A DNA stretch of 43,061 nucleotides from Alphaproteobacteria bacterium (GCA_024278615.1 JAJRSS010000006.1:1-43061), one strand, 5' to 3'. Shown: positions 29,419 to 39,133, counted from the stretch's first letter. Numbers and translations are program-made. Notes: generated by a model not told the origin, from the sequence alone.

Positions 29419-31119
29419 GTGACGACCGCCGCCGCCATCCCGTTGCCGGAAATAAAACCGAAGCTGAGCGGCGACGACCGCATCATGCGCGGATTTATCC
29501 TGCTAGTCGGTGTGTGGATGGTGATTGCAGTCCTGTTACCCCTTTACTTCATGCTGTCGAAAAGCTTCGAAGACAACGACGGTAATTTCATAGGTCTCCT
29601 TAACTACGCCGAATACTTTTCCACTCCGGCGTTGTTCTATTCTATTGAAAACAGTTTTTTCATTGCCGTCGTTTCCACGGTAATCACGATCACCCTGGCA
29701 TTCATCTATGCCTATGCCTTGACCCGAAGCCTGATGCCTTTCAGGGGTGCCTTCAAGGTCATCGCCATGATCCCGTTGCTGGCACCTTCCCTGTTGCCGG
29801 CCATTTCTTTTGTTTACTTCTTCGGCAACCAGGGGGTGATCAAGGGTGTGCTAATGGGGGAAACCATTTATGGCCCCATCGGTATCATCATGGGGGAGGT
29901 GTTCTACACTCTGCCCCATGCCTTGATGATCCTGGTCACGGCGCTGAGTACGGCCGACGGCCGCCTTTACGAAGCGGCTATCAGCCTTCGCGCCGGCAAA
30001 ATCAAAACCTTTTTTACCGTCACCCTGCCCGGCATAAAATACGGGTTGATCAGCGCCATTTTTGTCGTCTTTACCCTGGTCATCACCGATTTCGGCATCC
30101 CCAAGGTGATTGGTGGCCAATTCAACGTGCTGGCGACAGACATCTATAAACAGGTCATCGGTCAACAGAATTTCGAGATGGGAGCGGTGGTCAGCGTCGT
30201 CCTGCTGATCCCGGCCATCGCCGCCTTCTTGGTCGACCGAATCGTCCAGCGCAAGCAGGTGGCTTTGCTCACTGCCCGCGCCGTGCCCCTGGAACCCAAG
30301 AAAAGCCGAGGGTTCGATACGGCCATGGGAATTTATTGTGCGACCATCGCCTTTGTGATCCTGGCCATAATAGGCATGGCAATCTATGCTTCCCTCGTCA
30401 CCTTCTGGCCCTACAACCTGACACTGGGCTTCACCAATTATGACTTCGATGTCATGGATGGCGGCGGCTGGGAATCCTTCGGTAATTCACTCAGGATGGC
30501 CGCCTATACAGCGGTGTTCGGCACGGCGATCATCTTTACCGGTGCCTACATGGTCGAAAAGACCAAGGGTTTCGCCCTAGCCCGGGGGGCAATTCAGTTC
30601 CTGTGTATCCTGCCCATGGCAGTTCCGGGCATGGTGCTGGGCTTGGCCTACATCTTTTTCTTCAATCACCCGGATAATCCGCTGGGGATGATTTATGGGA
30701 CCATGGTTATCCTGGTAGTGGTCACCATCAGCCACTTCTATACGGTCAGCCACCTGACGGCGCTGACGGCGCTGAAGCAGATGGACCCGGAATTCGAAGC
30801 GGTGTCCGCGTCCCTCAAGGTTCCCTTTTTCCGCACTTTCCTTAGAGTTACGGTTCCCGTCTGCCTGCCGGCCATCCTTGATATTTCCATCTATCTGTTC
30901 GTCAACGCCATGACCACGGTTTCGGCAGTGATTTTCCTGTATTCATCGGATACCAACCTGGCCTCGGTGGCGGCCCTGAACATGGACGACGCGGGCGACG
31001 TAGCACCCGCCGCGGCCATGTCCGTGATGATCGTGTTGGCTTCGGCGACGGTACGAATCCTCCATGCAATCCTTACCCGGGGCCTGGCCCGCCGCCTGCA
31101 AGCATGGCGAAAGCGCTGA
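29419..31119 (+). CDS. ABC transporter permease with two fused membrane domains (putative AEP importer, PhnU2-like)
   Basis: 566 aa, two BPD_transp_1-like halves (EAAISLRAGKIKTFFTVTLPGIKYG and EAVSASLKVPFFRTFLRVTVPV). Confidence 0.9.
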   Translation: MTTAAAIPLPEIKPKLSGDDRIMRGFILLVGVWMVIAVLLPLYFMLSKSFEDNDGNFIGLLNYAEYFSTPALFYSIENSFFIAVVSTVITITLAFIYAYALTRSLMPFRGAFKVIAMIPLLAPSLLPAISFVYFFGNQGVIKGVLMGETIYGPIGIIMGEVFYTLPHALMILVTALSTADGRLYEAAISLRAGKIKTFFTVTLPGIKYGLISAIFVVFTLVITDFGIPKVIGGQFNVLATDIYKQVIGQQNFEMGAVVSVVLLIPAIAAFLVDRIVQRKQVALLTARAVPLEPKKSRGFDTAMGIYCATIAFVILAIIGMAIYASLVTFWPYNLTLGFTNYDFDVMDGGGWESFGNSLRMAAYTAVFGTAIIFTGAYMVEKTKGFALARGAIQFLCILPMAVPGMVLGLAYIFFFNHPDNPLGMIYGTMVILVVVTISHFYTVSHLTALTALKQMDPEFEAVSASLKVPFFRTFLRVTVPVCLPAILDISIYLFVNAMTTVSAVIFLYSSDTNLASVAALNMDDAGDVAPAAAMSVMIVLASATVRILHAILTRGLARRLQAWRKR

Positions 31120-31235
31120 CAAACCCAACCGGACCGGCGAACCAGGTCAAATCCAATCTGGACTTTCTCCGCCCTGCCCTTACAGTTCGGCTATACCCGT
31201 AGCCCACCCGATCCGGATAACGGAGTACCGCCGAT

Positions 31236-32753
31236 ATGATTCCTTCCTTCGCCAAGCTGCTGACCGGCGATCAGGTGGCGCGCATAGCCGGGGCGTCCAT
31301 GGAAATCCTGGCGGACACGGGCCTTCTGGTGCGCAACGAAAAAGCCCGGAAGCTTTTCGCAAAGCATGGGGGCAAGGTTGATTCCCATAACCAGATGGTC
31401 AAGCTGCCCCGGCCGGTGGTAGAGGAGTTCATGGCCGCCGTGCCACCCACCTTCACCTTTCGGGGCCGCGACCCCCGCTTCGACCGCACCCTTCCCGGCG
31501 AAGGCCCCCTGTTCGCCACAGCCAGTTCCGCCCCCAACGTGATCGACCCGGTGAGCGGCGAAGAGCGGCGGGCGACCTCGGAAGATATCGCCCGCATGGC
31601 CCACCTGATCGACGCCCTGCCCGGTTACGACGTATTTTCCGTCGCCACCCTGGCCGATGACGCGCCGCCGGGCATGTACAGCTTGTCGCGTTTTTATCCG
31701 GCGCTGAAAAACTGCCGTAAGCCCATCCGGGCGTCCCTGCTGAGCCCAAAGGAAGCCGATGAAATGGTCCGCCTGCTGGGTATTATCGCCGGCGGCGAAG
31801 AGGCCTTTTGGGAGCGGCCCTTCATTACCTTCGGCTTCTGCGCGGTCATATCGCCGCTGACCATGGATTACGACGCCACCGAGATGCTGATGTATTACGC
31901 CGAAAAGGGCATCCCCAATCACTCCATCACGGTGCCCAACGGGGGCTTGAGTTCACCCTTCACCCTGGCGGCGACCACGGCCCAGGGCAACGCCGAATTC
32001 CTGGCCGCCACGGTTTTGACCCAGATGGCCAAACCAGGGACGGAAGTACTGTATTCCGTGCTGCCGACCATGACCGACATGCGTACCGGCGCCTATGCTG
32101 CCGGAGCCGTGGAAACGGGCATGCTGGACATGGCGGTGGCCCAGATGGCGGCCTATCACAACGTTGCCTGTGGCGGTTACATCGGGCAAACCAATTCCAA
32201 GATCAGCGACGCCCAGGCCGGGTACGAAAAAGCCATGTCTTCGACTATGGGCGTGCTGGCCGGGTTCGATTTCCTTCAGGTGGGCGGCCTTGTGGACACC
32301 CTCATGGCTTTCGATTTCGGCCAAGCGGTGATTGATAACGAAATTGCCATGATGCTCAAGCGGTTGACCCAGGGCATGGAATTCAGCGAGGAAAGCCTGG
32401 CCCTCGACATCATCAAGGAAGTGGGGCCGGCGGGCATGTTCGTCGATCACCCACATACCTTCGAGCGCATGAAAACCGCCACCTACCTGCCCCAAGTGGC
32501 CGACCGCACCCCCCGCCAGACCTGGAAGGAACTGGGTTCCACGGATATCCACGACCGAGGCCTGTGGCGGGCGCGCGAGATCCTGACGGCCAACAACGAC
32601 GCGGTATTTTCGTCCGCTGTGGACGCCCGAATCAGGGCCACCTTCGACGGGCTGGTCGCCGGCGATTCCCTGCCGCCAGAAGGCTGGACAGCCCCCGGAC
32701 TGGCCCCCCGGCGGCGCCAAAGGACCGGCCGGCGGCGTGCCCCTCGCCGCTAA
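31236..32753 (+). CDS. MttB-superfamily (trimethylamine/betaine:corrinoid) methyltransferase, non-pyrrolysine type
   Basis: Full-length 505 aa without internal TAG; MttB-like TNSKISDAQAGYEKAMSSTMGVLAGFDFLQVGGLVDTLMAFDF, DRTPRQTWKELGSTDIHDRGLWRAREIL; Arg-rich C-terminus. Confidence 0.9.
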   Translation: MIPSFAKLLTGDQVARIAGASMEILADTGLLVRNEKARKLFAKHGGKVDSHNQMVKLPRPVVEEFMAAVPPTFTFRGRDPRFDRTLPGEGPLFATASSAPNVIDPVSGEERRATSEDIARMAHLIDALPGYDVFSVATLADDAPPGMYSLSRFYPALKNCRKPIRASLLSPKEADEMVRLLGIIAGGEEAFWERPFITFGFCAVISPLTMDYDATEMLMYYAEKGIPNHSITVPNGGLSSPFTLAATTAQGNAEFLAATVLTQMAKPGTEVLYSVLPTMTDMRTGAYAAGAVETGMLDMAVAQMAAYHNVACGGYIGQTNSKISDAQAGYEKAMSSTMGVLAGFDFLQVGGLVDTLMAFDFGQAVIDNEIAMMLKRLTQGMEFSEESLALDIIKEVGPAGMFVDHPHTFERMKTATYLPQVADRTPRQTWKELGSTDIHDRGLWRAREILTANNDAVFSSAVDARIRATFDGLVAGDSLPPEGWTAPGLAPRRRQRTGRRRAPRR

Positions 32754-32894
32754 CCCTTTACACAATAACGACTAATTTTCTGCTCTTCCCTGTGGGGTTT
32801 TTTTTCGAGAGCAGTGTTGATTTTTGTGGACTTATGACCGTTTATGCCCGATATTGCGCGCCGACGAAAGCCACTTGCCCCAAGGTCGCCAGCC

Positions 32895-34040
32895 ATGAGC
32901 AACACCCGAAAAGACCCCTCGCCGAAGGATCCTTGGCTGCTGACCCCCGGCCCGCTGACCACCACGGCGGCGACCAAGGAAGCCATGCTCCATGACTGGG
33001 GCTCGCGGGATACCGCTTTCATCGAGACCAACGCCCGTGTCCTTAACCGCCTGTTGGCCATCGCCGGAGCCAGCGAGACCCACGTCTGCGTGCCCATGCA
33101 AGGCAGCGGCACTTTCGCCGTGGAAGCCACCCTGGGGACGTTGATCCCGCGGGACGGCAAGGCGCTGATCCTGATCAACGGCGCCTACGGCAAGCGCATG
33201 GTCCGCATTCTCGACTATATGGGCCGCGCCCACGTCATTCTGGAAACGCCGGAGGACACGCCCCCCGACCCGGCGGAACTTGACCGCATGCTGGCCGCCG
33301 ATACGGCCATCACCCATGTGGCCGCCGTCCATTGCGAAACCACGTCGGGAATCCTCAACCCGATCGCCGAAATCGCCCGCATCGCCGCCAAGCACGGGCG
33401 CAGCCTGTTGATCGACGCCATGAGCGCCTTCGGCGCTATTGCCCTGGACGCCCGGGAAATTCCCTTCGACGCCCTGATGGCGTCTTCCAACAAGTGCCTG
33501 GAGGGCGTGCCCGGCATGGGCTACGCCATCATCCGCAAGTCGGTGCTGGAAACCTGCGAGGGCAACGCCCATTCCCTGAGCCTGGACTTGTATGACCAGT
33601 GGGTGGCTATGGAAAAAACCAGCCAATGGCGCTTCACCCCGCCGATCCACGTGATCGTCGCCTTCGATGCGGCACTGGAACAGTTCGAAGCCGAAGGCGG
33701 CGTCGCCGGGCGCAACGCCCGCTACGCCAACAATTGCCGGATCCTGATGGAAGGCATGCGGGCGCTGGGTTTCCGGGCCCTGCTCTCCGGCAACCTGCAG
33801 GCGCCGATCATCGTCACCTTCCACCTGCCCGCCGATCCCCGTTTCGTTTTTGAGATCTTCTACAATTCCCTCAGGGACCGGGGCTATGTCATCTATCCGG
33901 GCAAGCTGACCGTGGCGGACAGTTTCCGCATCGGCTGTATCGGCAACCTGGGCGAAAACGAAATGCGTGGCGCGCTAAGCGCCATTAGCGAAGTGATCAC
34001 CGAAATGGGTGTGAAAACCGGCGCGCCGGCCGCCGCCTGA
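32895..34040 (+). CDS. phnW: 2-aminoethylphosphonate--pyruvate transaminase-like (start at MSNTRKDPSPKD)
   Basis: LLTPGPLTTTAATKEAMLHDWGSRD, HCETTSGILNPI, DAMSAFGAIALD, SSNKCLEGVPGMGYAIIRK (PLP lysine). Confidence 0.92.
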   Translation: MSNTRKDPSPKDPWLLTPGPLTTTAATKEAMLHDWGSRDTAFIETNARVLNRLLAIAGASETHVCVPMQGSGTFAVEATLGTLIPRDGKALILINGAYGKRMVRILDYMGRAHVILETPEDTPPDPAELDRMLAADTAITHVAAVHCETTSGILNPIAEIARIAAKHGRSLLIDAMSAFGAIALDAREIPFDALMASSNKCLEGVPGMGYAIIRKSVLETCEGNAHSLSLDLYDQWVAMEKTSQWRFTPPIHVIVAFDAALEQFEAEGGVAGRNARYANNCRILMEGMRALGFRALLSGNLQAPIIVTFHLPADPRFVFEIFYNSLRDRGYVIYPGKLTVADSFRIGCIGNLGENEMRGALSAISEVITEMGVKTGAPAAA

Positions 34041-34074
34041 GGCGGATCATCCGGCGGCTATTCCACGAAACACA

Positions 34075-34935
34075 ATGGAGGCCGAGATGGGCTTGAGAAC
34101 CGATTACGTCTATTCACGCAGCTATACGGGCAAGGTCAAGGCGGTGATCCTGGATTGGAGCGGCACCACGGCGGACGCCTACGTCATCGCCCCGGCGGTG
34201 GTCTTTGTCGAAGTGTTCAAGACCCAGGGCGTGGACATATCCATGCTGGAAGCCCGTGGCCCCATGGGCCTCAGGAAGGACCTGCACATCAAGGCCCTGA
34301 CCGAGGACCCGGATATCCGCGACCGGTGGAAAGGGGTTCATGGCAAGAACCCGGACCAGGGCGACGTTGACCGCATGTTCGCCGATTTCGTCCCCAAGCA
34401 GTTGGACTGCTTGAAGAAATACACCACCCTGCTGCCCGGCGTCGCCGAGACCACCCAGAAGATTCAAAAAGACGGCGTCAAGATCGGCAGCACCACGGGC
34501 TTCGTCCGTTCCATGGTCGATATCCTGGAAGCCGATGCCAAGAAGCAGGGCTACACGCCGGATGCGTCCGTCGCCGGCGACGATGTTGTCCATGGCGCCC
34601 GGCCCAAGCCGTTCATGGTCTACAAGAACCTGGACCTGCTGGACGTGCATCCCATCCAGTCGGTAATCAAGGTGGACGACACCATTTCCGGCGTTGGCGA
34701 GGCTCTGGAAGCCGGCTGCTGGGGTGTCGGCATAGTCAAGTACAGCAACTACATGAACATCAATACCCTGGAAGAAGCGGATGCGTTGCCCCAGGCGGAA
34801 ATCGAGCGGCGCCAAGCCTTCACCCGGGAAACCCTACAAAAGGCCGGTGCCCACTACGTGATCGACGAGTTCCCCCAACTGCTGAAAGTGATCAAGGACA
34901 TCAACCGGCGGCTGGCCTCGGGTGAAAAGCCCTAG
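34075..34935 (+). CDS. phnX: Phosphonoacetaldehyde hydrolase-like HAD protein
   Basis: VILDWSGTTADAYVIAPAVVFVEVFKTQGVDISMLEARGPMGLRKDLHIKALTE; GSTTGFVRSMVDI; Lys in MGLRK aligns with the PhnX Schiff-base Lys by eye. Confidence 0.88.
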   Translation: MEAEMGLRTDYVYSRSYTGKVKAVILDWSGTTADAYVIAPAVVFVEVFKTQGVDISMLEARGPMGLRKDLHIKALTEDPDIRDRWKGVHGKNPDQGDVDRMFADFVPKQLDCLKKYTTLLPGVAETTQKIQKDGVKIGSTTGFVRSMVDILEADAKKQGYTPDASVAGDDVVHGARPKPFMVYKNLDLLDVHPIQSVIKVDDTISGVGEALEAGCWGVGIVKYSNYMNINTLEEADALPQAEIERRQAFTRETLQKAGAHYVIDEFPQLLKVIKDINRRLASGEKP

Positions 34936-34958
34936 GGTTGGGTAAGGGTTCGGCTTAC

Positions 34959-35012
34959 AGCGGTCAGCATTCAGCCTTTAGCTCAAATTCCGCTACCTGA
35001 ATGCTGACCGCT
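34959..35012 (+). terminator. Stem-loop with perfect 16-bp arms downstream of phnX
   Basis: AGCGGTCAGCATTCAG (34959-34974) / CTGAATGCTGACCGCT (34997-35012); 22-nt loop; no strong U tract so terminator role is tentative. Confidence 0.55.
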
Positions 35013-35467
35013 TGAAAAGCGGCGCTAAATGCACGATCAGGGGGGGGGTGAAAGGCCGCCATCCCCCCCCCGGTCAAAATAGGAAATTCGCCCGTAACCC
35101 ATGATTCAATGGAAAACAGGTTGAATCCACGTAGGAGAATATAGGCATTTTCCTTCATTTCGGGGCTTGAGGGCACCCGAAATATTGGCTTTTGTTAACC
35201 GGCGGTCGTTGGCCTGATGGTTTCGAACGGCCAGCTTTTCTGCCCTTTCAAGAAGTTCCCCCTTTTCGGTATAACGGCCAAACGGCGGTGAAATCACTGC
35301 TGCCTGAGGTTTAAATACTGTATCCTTTTAACTCCCTGTCTCCCAAGCTCCCCCTTAGCGCAAGAGCGTGGCTTTATTCTCCTGCTTAGCTTATTCCGAT
35401 AACGCCTTGAAACTATATTGTTTATAGCCATTAAACCTACCGTTGCCGGGGGCCGTCTCTATTCGTC

Positions 35468-35496
35468 TTGACTATAGAATATATTTTAGATATTTT
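35468..35496 (+). promoter_or_regulatory. Candidate promoter TTGACT-17-TATTTT for corrinoid operon
   Basis: AT-rich segment about 50 nt upstream of the first gene of the operon. Confidence 0.45.
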
Positions 35497-35543
35497 GTGT
35501 ATATAGCATTCAAACCCATCCGGGAAACCTGATTGGGGGAACG

Positions 35544-36155
35544 ATGGAAACCTTCACGCCACAGGAAATCACCATCGCCGTGGAGCCCTTGCTGCGCATC
35601 CAGGGCTACCGCGATTTGGACAAGGTACGCGCGCCGATCAAAAAGGTGGCCGCCAAAATGGCTGCCCGAGCCCAGCAACTGGCGGAGCCCATTGCCGTTT
35701 ACCGTAAGGTGCCGATCAAATCCGTAGATGGTAATTCGGTGACCCTGGGCGCCGGCACCGTATTTCACAGTGAGGAATTCCCCAGGTTTCTGACCGGGTG
35801 CGGCGAAGTGGTGGTCTTTGTACTGACCATCGGCACCGCTTTCGATGCGGAAGTCCAGGCACTCATCGAAGAAGACAAGATCCTTGAGTTGCTGTTTTTT
35901 GAAAACGCCGGCTGGATCGGAGTGGAAAGCGCCACCAAGACTTTTTCCCGCCACCTTCAGGCCATGGCCCGCCAACAGGGCTGCCAACTGACCCGCCGCC
36001 TGGCCCCTGGGTACCAGAACTGGCGCCTGGAGGAACAAGCGAACTTTTTCAGCCTGTTTGAAACCGGCGCCCTTCCCGTCCGCCTTCTCGAAAGTTGCGC
36101 CATGCTTCCCAAAATGTCCCGTTCCGGGCTTTACGGATTGAAACCATCATTATAG
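35544..36155 (+). CDS. Vitamin B12-dependent methionine synthase activation-domain-like protein
   Basis: C-terminal RLAPGYQNWRLEEQANFFSLFE resembles the MetH reactivation-domain signature; first gene of a corrinoid methyltransferase operon. Confidence 0.75.
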   Translation: METFTPQEITIAVEPLLRIQGYRDLDKVRAPIKKVAAKMAARAQQLAEPIAVYRKVPIKSVDGNSVTLGAGTVFHSEEFPRFLTGCGEVVVFVLTIGTAFDAEVQALIEEDKILELLFFENAGWIGVESATKTFSRHLQAMARQQGCQLTRRLAPGYQNWRLEEQANFFSLFETGALPVRLLESCAMLPKMSRSGLYGLKPSL

Positions 36156-36214
36156 CAAAACCTGACATCCAACGGCCCGGCGGTATCCGGGTACAACTTC
36201 ACTAGGGGGCGACC

Positions 36215-37189
36215 ATGACCATTGGCTCACACGGCCTGATTATCATCGGCGAGAACTTCAATACTACCCGCAAGATCCGCGGCACCAGTCCGCGCGTAGT
36301 GCGCGAGGGGGACAAGCAGGGCCTGTCCTATACGGACCTGGACGGCACGGTGCGAATCCTGGACATCCCCGACCCCCTGCCCGAGGATCCGGGCGAACTG
36401 AAGACCACCATGATCCCCCATATCGGCTTGGCCCTGCGCAACAAGGACATGGACTACATCCGCTGGGCGATCATGGCCCAGGTGGAAGCCGGCGCCCATA
36501 TCATCGATATCTGCGTCGATGAAATGTCTCACTACCCGGAGGAACGGGCCGACTGGATGCGCTGGACCGTCGAAGCCGTGCAGAAAATGACCGACGTGGC
36601 GCTGGCCATCGATTCCTCGGACCCGCAAACGGTAAAGGCGGGGCTGGAGGTCTATGACACCTCGAAAAGCCGGCCGGCGATCAATTCCGTCAACCTTGAA
36701 GAAAACCGCCTGCCGCTGATTCCCATGGCTAAGGAAATGAATGCCTACCTGTTCGCCAACGCCGGAGGGTCATCGGGTATGCCGCAAAATGCCCAAGACC
36801 GGGTGGACAACCTTGAGCAACTGATGAAGATGATGGATGACGCCGATGTCCCCATGGAAGACCGCTTCCTCGACCCCCTGGTTTTTCCCATCGGCGCCGG
36901 TCCCGACTTCGGCTTGCACTACCTGGACGCGGTAAAGACGCTGCGCCAACGGTATCCGGAGGTGCATATCTTCGGCGGCCATAGCAATACTTCCTTCGGC
37001 CTGCCGGGCCGCAAGGGACTCAATAACGCGTTCATCGTCCTTTCCATGTTGGCCGGGTGCGATACCCTGATGATCGACCCGATCATGAACCCGCCGGCGG
37101 AACTGATCGAATTTCGCATGGCCGCCGACGCGCAGACCGGCAAGGACGAATTCGCCATGAAGTATCTCAAGTACTGGCGGGCGAAATAG
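36215..37189 (+). CDS. Methyltetrahydrofolate:corrinoid methyltransferase-like (pterin-binding/DHPS fold)
   Basis: IIGENFNTTRK, ALAIDSSDPQTVKAGLEVY, PAINSVNLEENR, GGHSNTSFGLPGRKGLNNAFIVLSMLAGCDTLMIDP. Confidence 0.9.
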   Translation: MTIGSHGLIIIGENFNTTRKIRGTSPRVVREGDKQGLSYTDLDGTVRILDIPDPLPEDPGELKTTMIPHIGLALRNKDMDYIRWAIMAQVEAGAHIIDICVDEMSHYPEERADWMRWTVEAVQKMTDVALAIDSSDPQTVKAGLEVYDTSKSRPAINSVNLEENRLPLIPMAKEMNAYLFANAGGSSGMPQNAQDRVDNLEQLMKMMDDADVPMEDRFLDPLVFPIGAGPDFGLHYLDAVKTLRQRYPEVHIFGGHSNTSFGLPGRKGLNNAFIVLSMLAGCDTLMIDPIMNPPAELIEFRMAADAQTGKDEFAMKYLKYWRAK

Positions 37190-37232
37190 CCGTGGTTCTC
37201 CGAATTGAAACCGCAATAAGTGGGAGGAAAAT

Positions 37233-38402
37233 GTGAAGGAACTGTCACACCGGGAAAGGTTCATCCGCGCCCTGCGCCATGAACCCATTGACCGTCTGCC
37301 AAGGTTTTTCCGCTTCAAGCGTGAAGCCAAGGAGAAAGTCGCCCGCATCTTCGGCATCACAGACGCGGAAACGGGCCTGGGTCACCAGCCCGACCTGGAA
37401 CTGCGCATGGGCAACGATGTCGTGCTTTATCAGATTGGCATTAACGCGGAGTTCTCCCACCGGGAAATCGCTATCGGCGACACCTGGCACAGCCCGTTTA
37501 ACGTCGGCTACGGCAAAAGCGGTCTGCAAGGCCGCAACGAGGAAGAACACAAGGAATTCATGAAGACCCAGGAATACTGGGGCCCGGCCAAGGTAGTACC
37601 GGAGAACTTCCCCAGTTCCCACCCCATCACCTCCATGGAAGACCTGAAAAACTACAAGTGGCCCGACCCCGACGATCCCCGTTTGCTCGATCCGATCAAG
37701 AAGATGGTCGACGAATACGGGGATGAATATTTCACCATGGTAGACTTGTCCTCGACCCTGATCGAGGCCGCTTACGCCCACATCGTCGGCACCCAGAAAT
37801 TCTTCCTCATGCTGTTCGACCAACCGGAACTGATCGAAGGGGTTCTGGACGGGCTGACCGAATACTACACGGAACTGGGTAAGAATGCCGTCAAACTGGG
37901 CATCGACATGATCCGTGTCGGAGACGACGTGGGCGCCCAGCAGTCCATGATGCTGTCGCCAGATTCCTGGCGTGAACTGGCCAAGCCCCGGTTCGAATAC
38001 ATGTTCAAGGAATTCAAGAAGGTCAACAAGGACCTGTTCATCAAGCTGCATTCCTGCGGCGACTATTCACCGATCATCCCAGACATCATTGAACTGGGGG
38101 TAGATTTGTCGGGGCTCATGCAGCCCACGGGCGGTAATAAGGATCAGGTGGGGATCAAGAAAAAATACGGCGCCGACCTGGCCCTGGTCGGCGGCTTCGA
38201 CGTGCAGAACCTCCTTCCCCGGGGTTCGGTGGAAGACGTTCGCGCTGGCGTCCTGGAGGTGATCAAGAACCTGGGTGTCGGCGGTGGTTATATTTTTTCG
38301 CCGTCCCACTACATCCTGGCCGACGTCCCCATCCAGAACATCTGGGCGATGTACGAAGCGGTCCAGGATTTCGGGGAGTACGGCAAGTACCCGCTCGACT
38401 GA
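37233..38402 (+). CDS. Uroporphyrinogen decarboxylase-family methyltransferase (MtaA/MtbA/CmuA-like fold)
   Basis: HRERFIRALRHEPIDRLPR N-terminus, KLHSCGDYSPIIPDIIELGVD, GGGYIFSPSHYILADVPIQNIWAMYEAV; operon context. Confidence 0.88.
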   Translation: MKELSHRERFIRALRHEPIDRLPRFFRFKREAKEKVARIFGITDAETGLGHQPDLELRMGNDVVLYQIGINAEFSHREIAIGDTWHSPFNVGYGKSGLQGRNEEEHKEFMKTQEYWGPAKVVPENFPSSHPITSMEDLKNYKWPDPDDPRLLDPIKKMVDEYGDEYFTMVDLSSTLIEAAYAHIVGTQKFFLMLFDQPELIEGVLDGLTEYYTELGKNAVKLGIDMIRVGDDVGAQQSMMLSPDSWRELAKPRFEYMFKEFKKVNKDLFIKLHSCGDYSPIIPDIIELGVDLSGLMQPTGGNKDQVGIKKKYGADLALVGGFDVQNLLPRGSVEDVRAGVLEVIKNLGVGGGYIFSPSHYILADVPIQNIWAMYEAVQDFGEYGKYPLD

Positions 38403-38425
38403 CCCATACCAGCAAGGAGAAAAAA

Positions 38426-39133
38426 ATGTCCGAACCAAGATTGAAAATCCCCGAAGGCTGGGAGGAACGAGCCCCCGAAGGGTGGGAGTGGAGCGAACTG
38501 TGGGAAGCCGTGGAAGTGGGCAAGCACATATTCACCGATGAATTCGTCCGCAAAGCCATCGACACCGGCATCAATCCACGTACGATCCTGGATGACGGCC
38601 TGTTCCCGGGCTTCAACCTGCAAGGGGACCGTTTCACTGAACAGATCATCTTCATCCCCGAAATGCTGATCACTGCCCGGGCCATGAAGGCGGGACTGGC
38701 GTTGATCCGCCCACTGCTCGCCGCCCAAGCGGAAAAACCCATCGGTGTTTTTGTCATGGGCACGGTGCTGGGCGACATGCACGATATCGGCCAATCCATT
38801 GTCGCCATCATGCTGGAAAACGCCGGATTCCAGTTGACCAACCTGGGTACTGACGTACATCCGGATAAGTTCATCGAGACTATCAAGGAATTGAAAGCCG
38901 ATCTGGTCGGCTTTTCCGCCCTTCTTTCGACCACCGTCTATTATCAAAAAGTGACCATTGACGAGATTGAAAAAGCGGGGCTTCGTGACAATGTGAAGAT
39001 TCTCATTGGCGGCGCTCCCACGACCCAGGATTGGGCGGACGAAATTGGCGCCGACGGCTGGGGACGGGATGCGGTACAGGCCGTCAAGCAGGCCAAACGG
39101 CTGATCGCCGAACCTCGGACGGCGTGGGCGTAA
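38426..39133 (+). CDS. Corrinoid (B12-binding) protein of methyltransferase system
   Basis: GTVLGDMHDIGQSIVAIMLENAGFQLTNLGTDV (DxHxxG corrinoid motif), FSALLSTTVYYQK, ILIGGAPTTQDWADEIGADGWGRDA. Confidence 0.94.
   Translation: MSEPRLKIPEGWEERAPEGWEWSELWEAVEVGKHIFTDEFVRKAIDTGINPRTILDDGLFPGFNLQGDRFTEQIIFIPEMLITARAMKAGLALIRPLLAAQAEKPIGVFVMGTVLGDMHDIGQSIVAIMLENAGFQLTNLGTDVHPDKFIETIKELKADLVGFSALLSTTVYYQKVTIDEIEKAGLRDNVKILIGGAPTTQDWADEIGADGWGRDAVQAVKQAKRLIAEPRTAWA

Noticed and set aside
35106-35297. 63-aa minus-strand ORF in the phnX-corrinoid gap
   Set aside because: No recognisable family or RBS; too short to support.
35300-35543. Possible cobalamin riboswitch upstream of the corrinoid operon
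   Set aside because: No B12-box-like conserved core visible by eye; needs a covariance search before claiming.
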